NCBI GenBank assembly: GCA_003819975.1
Contig: RPPU01000044.1
Coordinates: 1 to 14,032 of the forward strand
DNA from: Desulfobacteraceae bacterium
Lineage (GTDB): Bacteria; Desulfobacterota; DSM-4660; Desulfatiglandales; HGW-15
Direction of reading: 5' to 3'
DNA length: 14,032 bases
This document shows positions 6,213-13,278 of the stretch, piece by piece. A program made the translations under genes and the position numbers. The stretch's first letter is position 1. Every line of letters starts with the position of its first letter. The notes under the pieces were generated by a model that was given only the letters and a program-made list of their open reading frames with translations, ran no database searches and was not told the DNA's origin.

Positions 6213-6872
6213 ATGACCGAAAAGCATATTTTTTTTCAGAGCGGAGCCCTACGGTTGGAGGGGTTGCTGGAACGCATGCCCGGAGAACAGGTCATGGTCA
6301 TGGCCCATCCTCATCCCCTGTATGGGGGAAATATGCACAATCCGGTGGTCGCCGCGGTATTAAGCGCTTATCTTCGCAAAGGATACAGTACGTTGCGGTT
6401 TAATTTTCGGGGCGTCGGCCAAAGCGAAGGTCAATACGATGAGGGGATCGGCGAGCAGGAGGATGTCCGGAGCGCTTTAACTTTTTTAGCCGAACAAGGC
6501 CTGACCCGGTTTGATCTGGGCGGTTATTCTTTTGGAGCTTGGGTCTGTGCCGCGGGTTTAAAGTCCTGGACTCAGGTTCAACGGTTCGGCATGGTGTCAC
6601 CGCCGGTCGCCTTCATGAGTTTTGATTTTTTCTCCTTTGATAAACGGGTGGCCTGGATCATCGGCGCCGAGAGCGATGATATCGCCCCGCCGGTCATGAT
6701 TCGGGAACAAATCCCATTATGGAATCCTGATGTGATTTTCAAGGTGATAAAGGGATCGGATCATTTTTATGGCGGACGGGCGCAGGAGATCGAAACTCTG
6801 GTGGGAGCGTTTCTCGAAAAATCGGATTACGATTCGTCGAACGCAAGCCGGCCGGAAGAAAAAACAGGTTGA
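6213..6872 (+). CDS. Alpha/beta hydrolase (dienelactone hydrolase-like)
   Basis: A 219-residue cytoplasmic alpha/beta-hydrolase. Early residues HPHPLYGGNMHNPVV and then RFNFRGVGQSEG match the family of small alpha/beta hydrolases often annotated as alpha/beta superfamily or dienelactone hydrolase-like. The nucleophile elbow is GGYSFGA with Ser106. The acid is probably Asp155 or Asp156 in GAESDDIAPP, and the His is His184 in GSDHFYGG, so a full triad is present. The tail after about residue 205 is polar and variable. There is no signal peptide. It follows the metallo-hydrolase by 41 bp; AAAGAG about 12 bases before the ATG is a weak ribosome site. The substrate is unknown. Confidence 0.85.
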   Translation: MTEKHIFFQSGALRLEGLLERMPGEQVMVMAHPHPLYGGNMHNPVVAAVLSAYLRKGYSTLRFNFRGVGQSEGQYDEGIGEQEDVRSALTFLAEQGLTRFDLGGYSFGAWVCAAGLKSWTQVQRFGMVSPPVAFMSFDFFSFDKRVAWIIGAESDDIAPPVMIREQIPLWNPDVIFKVIKGSDHFYGGRAQEIETLVGAFLEKSDYDSSNASRPEEKTG

Positions 6873-6991
6873 CGGGTTTGAATTTGATCCGAGAAGCGTT
6901 GAGCACAAAAACGTCCGGCAGGGCTGCGATTTAAAACAAATCCAGACCCTTTCGGAGACCATTTAATTTAAAAAACAGCGAGATAAAAACC

Positions 6992-8377
6992 ATGTCCTTT
7001 CAAAATGCAAATAAAATAAAAAAATCGCTTTTCTGTGCCATAATTCCGGCGGTTGTTTTTTTGATCTGTTTGAACAGTACAGCGGCACCGCCGTCTTCAC
7101 GCCGCAGCCCGGTTGTGATTGCCGCGGAAAAAGCCGGCCCGGCCGTAGTGAATATCAGCACGACCGTTCAGGAACGGGTCAATCCCATGCTGCCGTTTGC
7201 CGGGGATGATTTTTTTAAAGATTTTTTTGACGATTTTTTTACTCAGGAATATACTTATACCAGTCTGGGATCGGGAGTCATCATCGATGGGGCCAAGGGA
7301 TTTATCATCACGAATCATCATGTGGTTGTCCATGCTTCAAAAATAAAAGTCATTACTTCCAATAAAAAAGAATTTGAAGCTCAACTCGTCGGCTCTGACG
7401 CGCGCTCGGATTTGGCTGTCCTGAAAATCGTGAGCAACGAACGTTTGCCGGCTATTGAAATGGGCAATTCCAACGACCTTATGATCGGCGAAACCGTCAT
7501 TGCCATCGGCAATCCGTTCGGTTTTTCCCATACCGTGACTACGGGGGTGGTCAGCGCTTTAGACCGTTCCGTGCGGACCAATGAAAATGTTTTCCGCCAT
7601 TTTATTCAGACCGATGCATCCATCAATCCAGGCAACAGCGGCGGCCCACTGCTGAATATCGACGGCGGATTAATCGGCATCAACACGGCTATCTATCAAA
7701 AAGCCCAAGGGATCGGTTTTGCCATTCCCATCAACAAGGTGAAGAAAATCGTCAAGGAATTAATTAAGACCGGCGAAGTGGTGTATCCCTGGCTGGGTGT
7801 CGAGATTCAAGAGCTTACCGCGGATTTGAAAAAATCTTTGAGTTTACCCAACACTCAGAATGGTGTTTTGATCAGGGATGTGGAGGAGGAGAGCCCGGCC
7901 GCCAAGATTGGAATCAAGCGCGGCGATATTGTCCTGCGTTTGGGCGGTTTAGCCATAACCGATACAAACGATTTCCGCAGCGCCTTATCCGAGTACACTT
8001 CGAGCGAAAAAATCGATTTGACTATCTTGCGTAAAGGACAAGAATCACACCTATCGGCCGAATTGGCGGTTTTTCCGGTTCAAAAAACTTTGGACCTCTT
8101 TTATCGGCGTTTAGGGATCAAGGTGGAACCGGCCGATAAACGGATTTTGAACAAATATGGCCTGAACAACGGGATCGTAGTGGATAAGATCAGAGCTGAA
8201 TCCGAGGCGGGACGGTTGAAAATCCAACCGGGCGACCTGATTCTTAAAGTGAATAATCTTCCCATCCGGGATATGGATGAATTCAAAAAGATCATGAGCC
8301 GGATTCATTATTTACCCTCTTTGACTTTGGTTATCCGGCGCGGTCCCTATGCCTACTCCCTAACCATGCCTTTTTAA
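6992..8377 (+). CDS. Do-family periplasmic serine protease (DegP/DegQ/MucD type)
   Basis: A 461-residue trypsin-like protease and chaperone that would degrade misfolded envelope proteins. The N-terminus has lysines (NKIKK) and a hydrophobic core ending near LNSTAA, an export signal. The protease domain holds the triad His110 (TNHHVV), Asp140 (ARSDLAVLK) and Ser216 (NPGNSGGPLLN). Two PDZ domains follow: the first from about residue 265 (YPWLGVEIQEL through GDIVLRLGG), the second from about 370 (GIVVDKI through PGDLILKVNNLPI). The regulatory loop at residues 68-83 is unusually rich in Phe and Asp (DDFFKDFFDDFF) and lacks the long Q-linker of DegP, closer to DegQ/MucD. The gene follows a 119-bp gap after the hydrolase, so it may have its own promoter. 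Only a weak GAG-type ribosome site is seen. Confidence 0.93.
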   Translation: MSFQNANKIKKSLFCAIIPAVVFLICLNSTAAPPSSRRSPVVIAAEKAGPAVVNISTTVQERVNPMLPFAGDDFFKDFFDDFFTQEYTYTSLGSGVIIDGAKGFIITNHHVVVHASKIKVITSNKKEFEAQLVGSDARSDLAVLKIVSNERLPAIEMGNSNDLMIGETVIAIGNPFGFSHTVTTGVVSALDRSVRTNENVFRHFIQTDASINPGNSGGPLLNIDGGLIGINTAIYQKAQGIGFAIPINKVKKIVKELIKTGEVVYPWLGVEIQELTADLKKSLSLPNTQNGVLIRDVEEESPAAKIGIKRGDIVLRLGGLAITDTNDFRSALSEYTSSEKIDLTILRKGQESHLSAELAVFPVQKTLDLFYRRLGIKVEPADKRILNKYGLNNGIVVDKIRAESEAGRLKIQPGDLILKVNNLPIRDMDEFKKIMSRIHYLPSLTLVIRRGPYAYSLTMPF

Positions 8378-8400
8378 TCCTTAAGGAGTGAGTAACATTT

Positions 8401-9777
8401 ATGAAAGTCATTAAAGTCGGCGGCGGCTGCCTGCATGGAACCAAGAATATTCAAGCGATCCTGGATCTGATGGCCGAAAGAGGGGCCGGGCATATTTTTG
8501 TGGTATCGGCTTTAAACGGGATCACCGATCTATTGCTGGAAAGCATGGATCGGGCTCTTGAAAAGGAAGAAAACATCCCGCAGATCATGAGCCTGTTGAG
8601 AAATAAACATAGGGTGGTCGCCCGCCAGGTGGTTGTCGGGACTCAAGCCTTGAATCATTATGACAGGAATTTAAGTGAATCCCTCAGCAAACTAGAGCGT
8701 CTTTATTACGGCCTTAATTTCACCAAGGAAATGACGCCCCGCATGCAGGATGTGATCAGCAGTTGGGGTGAACGTCTTTCGGCCGAATTGCTCTCCGAAT
8801 CATTGCGCAGCCGGGGGTTGAAGGCCGCTTATCGCATGCCCCATAAGATCGGTTTGATCACGGACGGTAAATTCGGCGACGCCACCGCCCGCATGCAGCA
8901 AGTGTCCCTAAATTTGCAACACCATTTAGGCCCGCTTATCAAACAAGGAATGATCGTGTTTGTCCCTGGTTTTTTCGGCGTCAGCTCCAAAGGCGATATT
9001 ACAACCTTCGGTAGAGGGGGCACCGATTATTCGGCAGCAGTCGTGGCAGCCGCCATGCATGCCAAAATTTTGGAAATTTGGAAAGATGTGGACGGCTATA
9101 TGAGCGCGGACCCCAAGTTTGTCGACAATGCTCAATCCATTCCTTTGCTTTCGTACAATGAAGCAGCCGAGTTGTCCTATTTCGGGGCCAAGATTCTGCA
9201 TCCCCGGACCGTGGAACCGCTGCGCCGCAGCCGGATTAATATTGCCATTAAAAACACGCTGAACCCCGACGGCCCCGGCAGTTTGATCGGTTTTCACAGC
9301 CCCAAAACAAAAAATGTCATCAAAAGCGTGGCCCATGATACGGATATTTGCATTATCAAAGTGCATGCTTCGGGTGTCGGCGCCCGACCCGGCATTCTGG
9401 CCCTGGTGGCCACCCAATTGACCCAAAGCGGAATCAATATTCGTTCCGTGATCACTTCTCAGACCTGTATCAGTCTTTTATTGTCGCGCAAAGATCTTGA
9501 AAAAGGATACCAGGCATTGAAAGCATTGCGCCCCCAGCCGTATCGGGGCTTGGAAAAAGTAGAAGATGTCGCCTTGGTCAGCATTGTGGGTGAAGGGATT
9601 TTGCAGAGAAAAGGCGTGGCGGCGCGTTGTTTTTCGGCTGTGGCCGCGGCGGATATCAATATAAAAATGATTTCATTCGGGCCCTCCAAAGTGGCTCTTT
9701 ATTTTTTAGTGCATATATCGGATTTGCAAGGCGCGGTTCAAGCCATTCATGATACCTTTTTTATTCATGACAAATAG
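8401..9777 (+). CDS. Aspartate kinase with two ACT domains
   Basis: A 458-residue cytoplasmic enzyme that phosphorylates aspartate, the first step to lysine, threonine, methionine and diaminopimelate. Kinase-domain landmarks are MKVIKVGGG at the start, VSALNGITDLLLE, SWGERLSAELL (from residue 121), TTFGRGGTDYSAA (from residue 201), DVDGYMSADP and YFGAKILHPRTVEPL. Two C-terminal ACT domains, GVGARPGILALVATQL and the region beginning VALVSIVGEGI, suggest allosteric feedback control. The size indicates a monofunctional aspartokinase without a homoserine dehydrogenase. The usual KFGGTS nucleotide motif appears as KVGGGC, a modest variant. AAGGAG lies about 12 bases before the ATG, 24 bp after the protease stop, so cotranscription with the protease is likely although the functions are unrelated. 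Confidence 0.92.
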   Translation: MKVIKVGGGCLHGTKNIQAILDLMAERGAGHIFVVSALNGITDLLLESMDRALEKEENIPQIMSLLRNKHRVVARQVVVGTQALNHYDRNLSESLSKLERLYYGLNFTKEMTPRMQDVISSWGERLSAELLSESLRSRGLKAAYRMPHKIGLITDGKFGDATARMQQVSLNLQHHLGPLIKQGMIVFVPGFFGVSSKGDITTFGRGGTDYSAAVVAAAMHAKILEIWKDVDGYMSADPKFVDNAQSIPLLSYNEAAELSYFGAKILHPRTVEPLRRSRINIAIKNTLNPDGPGSLIGFHSPKTKNVIKSVAHDTDICIIKVHASGVGARPGILALVATQLTQSGINIRSVITSQTCISLLLSRKDLEKGYQALKALRPQPYRGLEKVEDVALVSIVGEGILQRKGVAARCFSAVAAADINIKMISFGPSKVALYFLVHISDLQGAVQAIHDTFFIHDK

Positions 9778-9870
9778 CCAAAACTGAGTTATCCTATTCC
9801 CGTTTTTGGTTTTGGATTTCGGCTTTTTTCGATTCTTTATGGATCAATGATTACCATGAAAGCTTTTATT

Positions 9871-9887
9871 TTCGATTATCAATCGAA
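9871..9887. repeat. Perfect 7-bp inverted repeat before the macro-like gene
   Basis: TTCGATT and AATCGAA flank an ATC spacer. It sits about 48 bp before the TTG start in the 157-bp gap after the aspartate kinase gene. It could be an operator or a small hairpin. It is not followed by a T-tract, so it is not a clear terminator. Confidence 0.4.
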
Positions 9888-9934
9888 TCAAAAGAAGTAT
9901 CCATTACCGAATTTTTAAAATCGAGGCATGACCT

Positions 9935-10510
9935 TTGGCCATAACACCATTCAAACAAAGAAGATTGCAGCTGATTCAAGGCGGTCTTAACGAAACGGTT
10001 CTTTACGGTTTTTTAAAAATCGTGCCGGCGCCGGAATCAAACAAACCGTTTCAAATCGACGCCCGGGTATTCGAAGAAGACACCTGGTTAACCATCAGCG
10101 CCGATCCTAAGATCAAGCCTGCGGAAGAACATCCTTTGCGTTTAATGCAAAATATGCTTTCGGCCCGGCCCGAACCCGTTGGCAGCGTGCTGGTTCAGGG
10201 CATGAATCCCATGCGATTCTTAGCCGTTGTCCATGACGTGGATGCCGAACCCACTTGGAACGAGGAATGGGTGTCCATGGCTTTGAAAGCCGTATTTTTT
10301 GAAGCGGAAAAACAAAAAGTGCATTCGCTCGGTTTGCCGTTGTTGGGAACGGAACATGGAAAACTGGAGAAAAATCGTTTTATCGAGATCCTGAGCCTTG
10401 TTTTGCAGCAAACGTCTTTTTCATTTTTACAACGCCTATGGCTTATTGTACCGGAACATACTAAAAGTCAAATGATCGCTATGCTCAAGAAGGCTTTAAA
10501 GATTTTATGA
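9935..10510 (+). CDS. Macro-domain-like protein of unknown function
   Basis: A 191-residue protein without a signal peptide. The C-terminal half resembles a macro domain: MRFLAVVHDVD, an alpha helix, then a strand and loop HSLGLPLLGTEHGKL (residues 130-144), followed by a helix and a final strand RLWLIVP. This matches the second nucleotide-binding loop (LPLLGTxxG) of ADP-ribose-binding macro domains. The N-terminal half (residues 1-85) has no family I recognise and lacks an obvious first macro loop, so the ligand is uncertain. The start is TTG at 9935, supported by GAGG eight bases upstream; no in-frame ATG lies nearby. It is separated by 157 bp from the aspartate kinase gene and converges with the carboxylase operon. 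Confidence 0.65.
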   Translation: MAITPFKQRRLQLIQGGLNETVLYGFLKIVPAPESNKPFQIDARVFEEDTWLTISADPKIKPAEEHPLRLMQNMLSARPEPVGSVLVQGMNPMRFLAVVHDVDAEPTWNEEWVSMALKAVFFEAEKQKVHSLGLPLLGTEHGKLEKNRFIEILSLVLQQTSFSFLQRLWLIVPEHTKSQMIAMLKKALKIL

Positions 10511-10621
10511 TTACGATGATCCATCGCAAGGCGGATACGATGTTCTGACAGACCGCTGCGGAGACTATTGAAACTCCTTAGAGAGGGTCAAAATCAGAAT
10601 CGCCGCCGGTCGGGATCGCGC

Positions 10622-10636
10622 GCCGGATCATCCGGC
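10622..10636 (+). terminator. Weak candidate terminator hairpin between convergent genes
   Basis: GCCGGA and TCCGGC pair around a 3-nt loop, followed by CTATGTTTTCT on the plus strand. The 6-bp GC-rich stem fits a terminator, but the T-tract is short and offset. It lies about 110 bp after the macro-like gene, and 65 bp past the end of the opposing operon, where the sequence beyond it is not T-rich. Confidence 0.3.
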
Positions 10637-10700
10637 CTATGTTTTCTGAAGAGGAGCCCGGCCGTAGCGGAATTGGAAAGGGTTAGGACTGATCATAGCC

Positions 10701-11078
10701 TTAAATATCAATATCAACAACGACGCTATCCCCATCGTTGATATCCAGAGATTCTTTCAGCTTAACCGGGGCAATGATTTCTAATACATTTGCCGGATAG
10801 TTTTCCACCAGGGGGATGACAATCCCGCCGGTGGTCTGACCGTTTATCGTTGCCTTTAGCAGGATCGCATCGCAGAATCCCTTTTCGCGGCTTTCCAGCT
10901 TCATCCGCGCGTGTTCTTTCAGCTTTCCCTGAAGCCTCTTATCTTCGATCAGCAGATTCAGTGTGCCCAAAAAAGGGGAGAAAAAGAGTTTTTCTATAAT
11001 TTGTTCCGTGACCCAGGGAATGGAGAGAAATTTTCCCGATTCTTCCAGACCTCTGACGATCTTTCCTTTTACTTTCAT
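10701..11078 (-). CDS. ribK: Archaeal-type CTP-dependent riboflavin kinase homologue (DUF120)
   Basis: A 125-residue protein matching the CTP-dependent riboflavin kinase family (RibK, DUF120), which makes FMN from riboflavin and is typical of archaea; bacteria normally use ATP-dependent RibF. Visible features are KVKGKIVRGLEESGKF at the start, then FFSPFLGTLNLLIE with the GTLN motif (Gly38 to Asn41; Thr and Asn of this motif bind Mg in the archaeal enzyme, as I recall). The C-terminus reads VLEIIAPVKLKESLDINDGDSV, close to the archaeal EIIAP...L..L.L.DGD block. The usual RPxxTH stretch before it appears as IPLVEN, so some ligand contacts differ. The ATG overlaps the UbiX stop by 4 bp (ATGA), so translation is coupled. 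Beside UbiX and UbiD, it is best read as local FMN supply for prenyl-FMN; an FMN-binding or carrier role without kinase activity is possible. Confidence 0.8.
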   Translation of the reverse strand: MKVKGKIVRGLEESGKFLSIPWVTEQIIEKLFFSPFLGTLNLLIEDKRLQGKLKEHARMKLESREKGFCDAILLKATINGQTTGGIVIPLVENYPANVLEIIAPVKLKESLDINDGDSVVVDIDI

Positions 11079-11671
11079 TTATTGTCTCGGGTTACGATTT
11101 TGAGTCCTTCCTGAACGCCTTCCCATCTCTTAAAGAGCTTGGCATCAATGGAGAAAAGGTCAAGCACTTTTCCTATGGTTTGATTGATCAGATCATCGAT
11201 CGTTTGCGGCATATGATAGAATGAGGGCACGGGCGGCATAATCACGCCGCCGATCCTGGTCACTTTCATCATCAACTCGAGATGTCCTTCATGGAGGGGG
11301 GTCTCTCTTACAACAAGAACAAGCCGCCTGCGCTCTTTGAGGGTTACATCCGCCGCTCGTACAAGAAGATTGTAATCGAAAGAATTGGCAATGGCCGATA
11401 ATGTTTTCATGGTGCAGGGGATCACGACCATCCCGTCCACCTTGAAGGAACCGCTCGCAATGGCCGCTCCCACATCGTCTACATCATAGACCCTGGAGGC
11501 CATGGCTTCCAGGTCTGACATTTTCAAATCTGTTTCTATGTGAAGATTTTTTATCGCGGATTGCGTGATGACGAGGTGACTTTCCACGCCTGCTTTCCGG
11601 AGGACCGTTAACATCCGCACCCCATAGATCACGCCTGTTGCGCCCGATATGCCGACAATTATTTTTCCCAT
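11075..11671 (-). CDS. ubiX: UbiX-family flavin prenyltransferase
   Basis: A 198-residue enzyme that attaches a dimethylallyl group to FMN, giving the prenylated FMN needed by UbiD-family (de)carboxylases. Family features are complete: GISGATGVIYGVRML (residues 7-21, FMN phosphate binding), VITQSA, VIPCTMKTLSAIAN (residues 84-96), LLVRAADVTLKERRRLVLVVRETPLH (residues 102-127, including the RETP active-site stretch), MPPVPSFYHMPQTIDD, and a VLDLF C-terminal helix. The ATG is four bases after the stop of the UbiD-like gene, with AAGGA eight bases upstream inside that gene's end, and its own stop overlaps the ribK start. This indicates a single polycistronic unit making cofactor and apoenzyme. 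It is a full-length, apparently intact gene. Confidence 0.95.
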   Translation of the reverse strand: MGKIIVGISGATGVIYGVRMLTVLRKAGVESHLVITQSAIKNLHIETDLKMSDLEAMASRVYDVDDVGAAIASGSFKVDGMVVIPCTMKTLSAIANSFDYNLLVRAADVTLKERRRLVLVVRETPLHEGHLELMMKVTRIGGVIMPPVPSFYHMPQTIDDLINQTIGKVLDLFSIDAKLFKRWEGVQEGLKIVTRDNK

Positions 11672-11675
11672 AAGT

Positions 11676-13010
11676 TTATTCCTTTGTGGCGTTAAGAATT
11701 TTTTTTATTTTTTCAGGATCGCCTTTCAGCACCTGTGCTCTGTTTTCAATTGATTTTCCCCGAATCGTGGCATTGATTCCTATCTTAGCCACGCCGTAAC
11801 CCTCTGCCGCTTGCGGATCGATCGGTTGCCCCTGAAGTCCGTTCACAATGATTATATCCTCCGCGGGAAAGCATCGGGTAATAAACGCCCATTCCACGTC
11901 CTCCAGATCCTCAGGGTTTACATCCTCGTCCAAAATAATAGCCTTCTTAATCATGGGAAAAGAGAGCAGAGACATCAAGAGGCTCCTGATTTTGAATTTT
12001 TCAACGCTCCTTACGTTGACCGCCACGGATGAGCCGAAGGTCTTCGGAATGAAGGTGATCTTCGCAATAAAGGGGAAGAGCTTTTTTATGTTTTCCTCAA
12101 GATGGGCGCTGCTCACGAAAGTGAGATATTGATCGGCCTCGGGACTGGTCGGCAGCAGGGCATGATAAAGGGGCGTGTCTCGGTAAGACAACCTTTGCAC
12201 AACAACGGTGGGTGACTCTTGGACGGTCAGATAGTAGCCGCTGATCTCGCCCAGAGGGCCATCCTGTTTGCCTTTATCGGGGCTTACATAGCCCTCCAAC
12301 AAAATCTCGCTTTCCGCGGGCATGTCAATGGCTGAATCGAAAGAAGAAAACACTTCAATGCCTTGGCCCCTCAATCCTCCCGCCACTTCGAGTTTGTCGA
12401 TGCCCCAAGGAACCTTCAGGGCCATGGAAAGAAATAAGAGAGGATCTAAGCCGATGGAGATGCTGATGGGCATGTTCGCATGCCGAGCTTTATATTTTTG
12501 ATAAATATCCGCAAGAGGCGGGTTGAGCAAGGCAACGCCCAGCAGATTGTTCCCCCTGTATTCCATTCGGTGTATCCCTCGTCCGATAAAGCCGGAATCG
12601 GGATCACCGGAAGAAACCATGCCGGTCGTGATAAAGGGCGCGGAATCTCCTTCATAATGTTTCAGGATCGGCAAAAGATCGAGCAGATCTTTGTTTCGGA
12701 CGTCCAAAGTCGTAAGGCTTTTACGCGTTACCGCTACTTTGCTTTTTCTTTTTGTTGCCGCTTCAAGAAAGGCTTCACGGGGATTACGGGCATCGCCGAA
12801 AAGGATGGCGAATACTTCTTGAGCGGGAACCAGATTGGCGACGACCTTGAAAAAAGAATTCGCGACATTTTCAAAAAGGAGTACTTTCCCGCATGTTGAG
12901 AGTTTATCTATGAGCTCGGGGATATCAACCCTGAAGACCGGGTCTTGGAGAATTAAGACCCGGTTCTTTTCCCGCATGATGCGAATATACTCTTTCAGGG
13001 AGGTAAACAA
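11676..13010 (-). CDS. UbiD-family carboxylase/decarboxylase subunit (phenylphosphate carboxylase alpha-like)
   Basis: A 444-residue UbiD-family protein using prenyl-FMN to add CO2 to, or remove it from, an aromatic or unsaturated acid. Key regions are GIHRMEYRGNN with Arg148 (position of the catalytic Arg), LLEGYVSPD with the probable metal-binding Glu239, and DGPLGEISGYY at residues 250-260. In most family members the last motif reads EGPFGE, both Glu acting in catalysis; here the first is Asp250 and the second is Glu255. The start is TTG at 13010, two bases after the stop of the small gamma-like gene, with AAGGA eight bases upstream; no ATG fits better. The gene lies between the gamma-like subunit and UbiX. 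Context favours an aromatic carboxylase subunit over the ubiquinone-pathway UbiD, but the substrate is not determined. Confidence 0.88.
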   Translation of the reverse strand: MFTSLKEYIRIMREKNRVLILQDPVFRVDIPELIDKLSTCGKVLLFENVANSFFKVVANLVPAQEVFAILFGDARNPREAFLEAATKRKSKVAVTRKSLTTLDVRNKDLLDLLPILKHYEGDSAPFITTGMVSSGDPDSGFIGRGIHRMEYRGNNLLGVALLNPPLADIYQKYKARHANMPISISIGLDPLLFLSMALKVPWGIDKLEVAGGLRGQGIEVFSSFDSAIDMPAESEILLEGYVSPDKGKQDGPLGEISGYYLTVQESPTVVVQRLSYRDTPLYHALLPTSPEADQYLTFVSSAHLEENIKKLFPFIAKITFIPKTFGSSVAVNVRSVEKFKIRSLLMSLLSFPMIKKAIILDEDVNPEDLEDVEWAFITRCFPAEDIIIVNGLQGQPIDPQAAEGYGVAKIGINATIRGKSIENRAQVLKGDPEKIKKILNATKE

Positions 13011-13012
13011 TT

Positions 13013-13267
13013 TTACATTCCTTCGGGTATGACGCTGACCGTTTCCAGAATAGTCATGGAGCAGGGGCTTTCAATCAGTTGACCCCGGCCCAGCCGCACC
13101 CAGAGTTTTTCAGAATACTTCTTCGGATCTTTCGAGATCTTGATCCGCGCATAGGTGGATCGATATTTGCGTTTTCCCGGCGAGAGATCGCGTATGACCG
13201 CGACTTGTTCCGCATCTTCAGGCATATCTTTGAAGTCGACGCCGATAAATGTATCCCATGTTGCCAT
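13013..13267 (-). CDS. Small subunit resembling phenylphosphate carboxylase gamma (PpcC-like)
   Basis: An 84-residue soluble protein with no signal or membrane segment. It reads ATWDTFIGVDFKDMPEDAEQ at the start, then VIRDLSPGKRKYRSTYARIKIS, KLWVRLGRGQLIESPCSM and a short tail. Length and motif flow agree with what I remember of the phenylphosphate carboxylase gamma-subunit family (about 84 residues), and the place between two UbiD-like genes is the same as in that operon. The role of gamma is structural or regulatory within the multi-subunit carboxylase; no catalytic motif is evident. A strong AGGAGG five bases before the ATG overlaps the stop region of the upstream UbiD-like gene, and the next gene begins two bases after its stop. 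The family match is from memory, so moderate certainty. Confidence 0.7.
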   Translation of the reverse strand: MATWDTFIGVDFKDMPEDAEQVAVIRDLSPGKRKYRSTYARIKISKDPKKYSEKLWVRLGRGQLIESPCSMTILETVSVIPEGM

Positions 13268-13272
13268 AATTT

Positions 13273-13278
13273 CCTCCT
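13273..13278 (-). promoter_or_regulatory. Strong ribosome binding site AGGAGG for the gamma-like gene
   Basis: A perfect AGGAGG five bases before the ATG at 13267, overlapping the TAG stop (13277-13279) of the preceding UbiD-like gene. It is the strongest such site in the window and fixes the start of the small subunit, which may need more copies than its neighbours. Confidence 0.75.

Noticed and set aside
9778..9818. CCAAAAC ... GTTTTGG pairing after the aspartate kinase gene as a terminator
   Set aside because: The stem is AT-rich and short, with a loop of over 20 nt and no clean T-tract directly after it.
9856..9918. Possible 20-residue peptide from an ATG before the macro-like gene
   Set aside because: No ribosome site, very short, and its codons coincide with the inverted repeat at 9871-9887. 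Nothing supports translation.
12480..12899. 139-residue plus-strand open frame inside the UbiD-like gene
   Set aside because: It is antisense to a clearly conserved family gene; the composition and lack of motifs mark it as a shadow.
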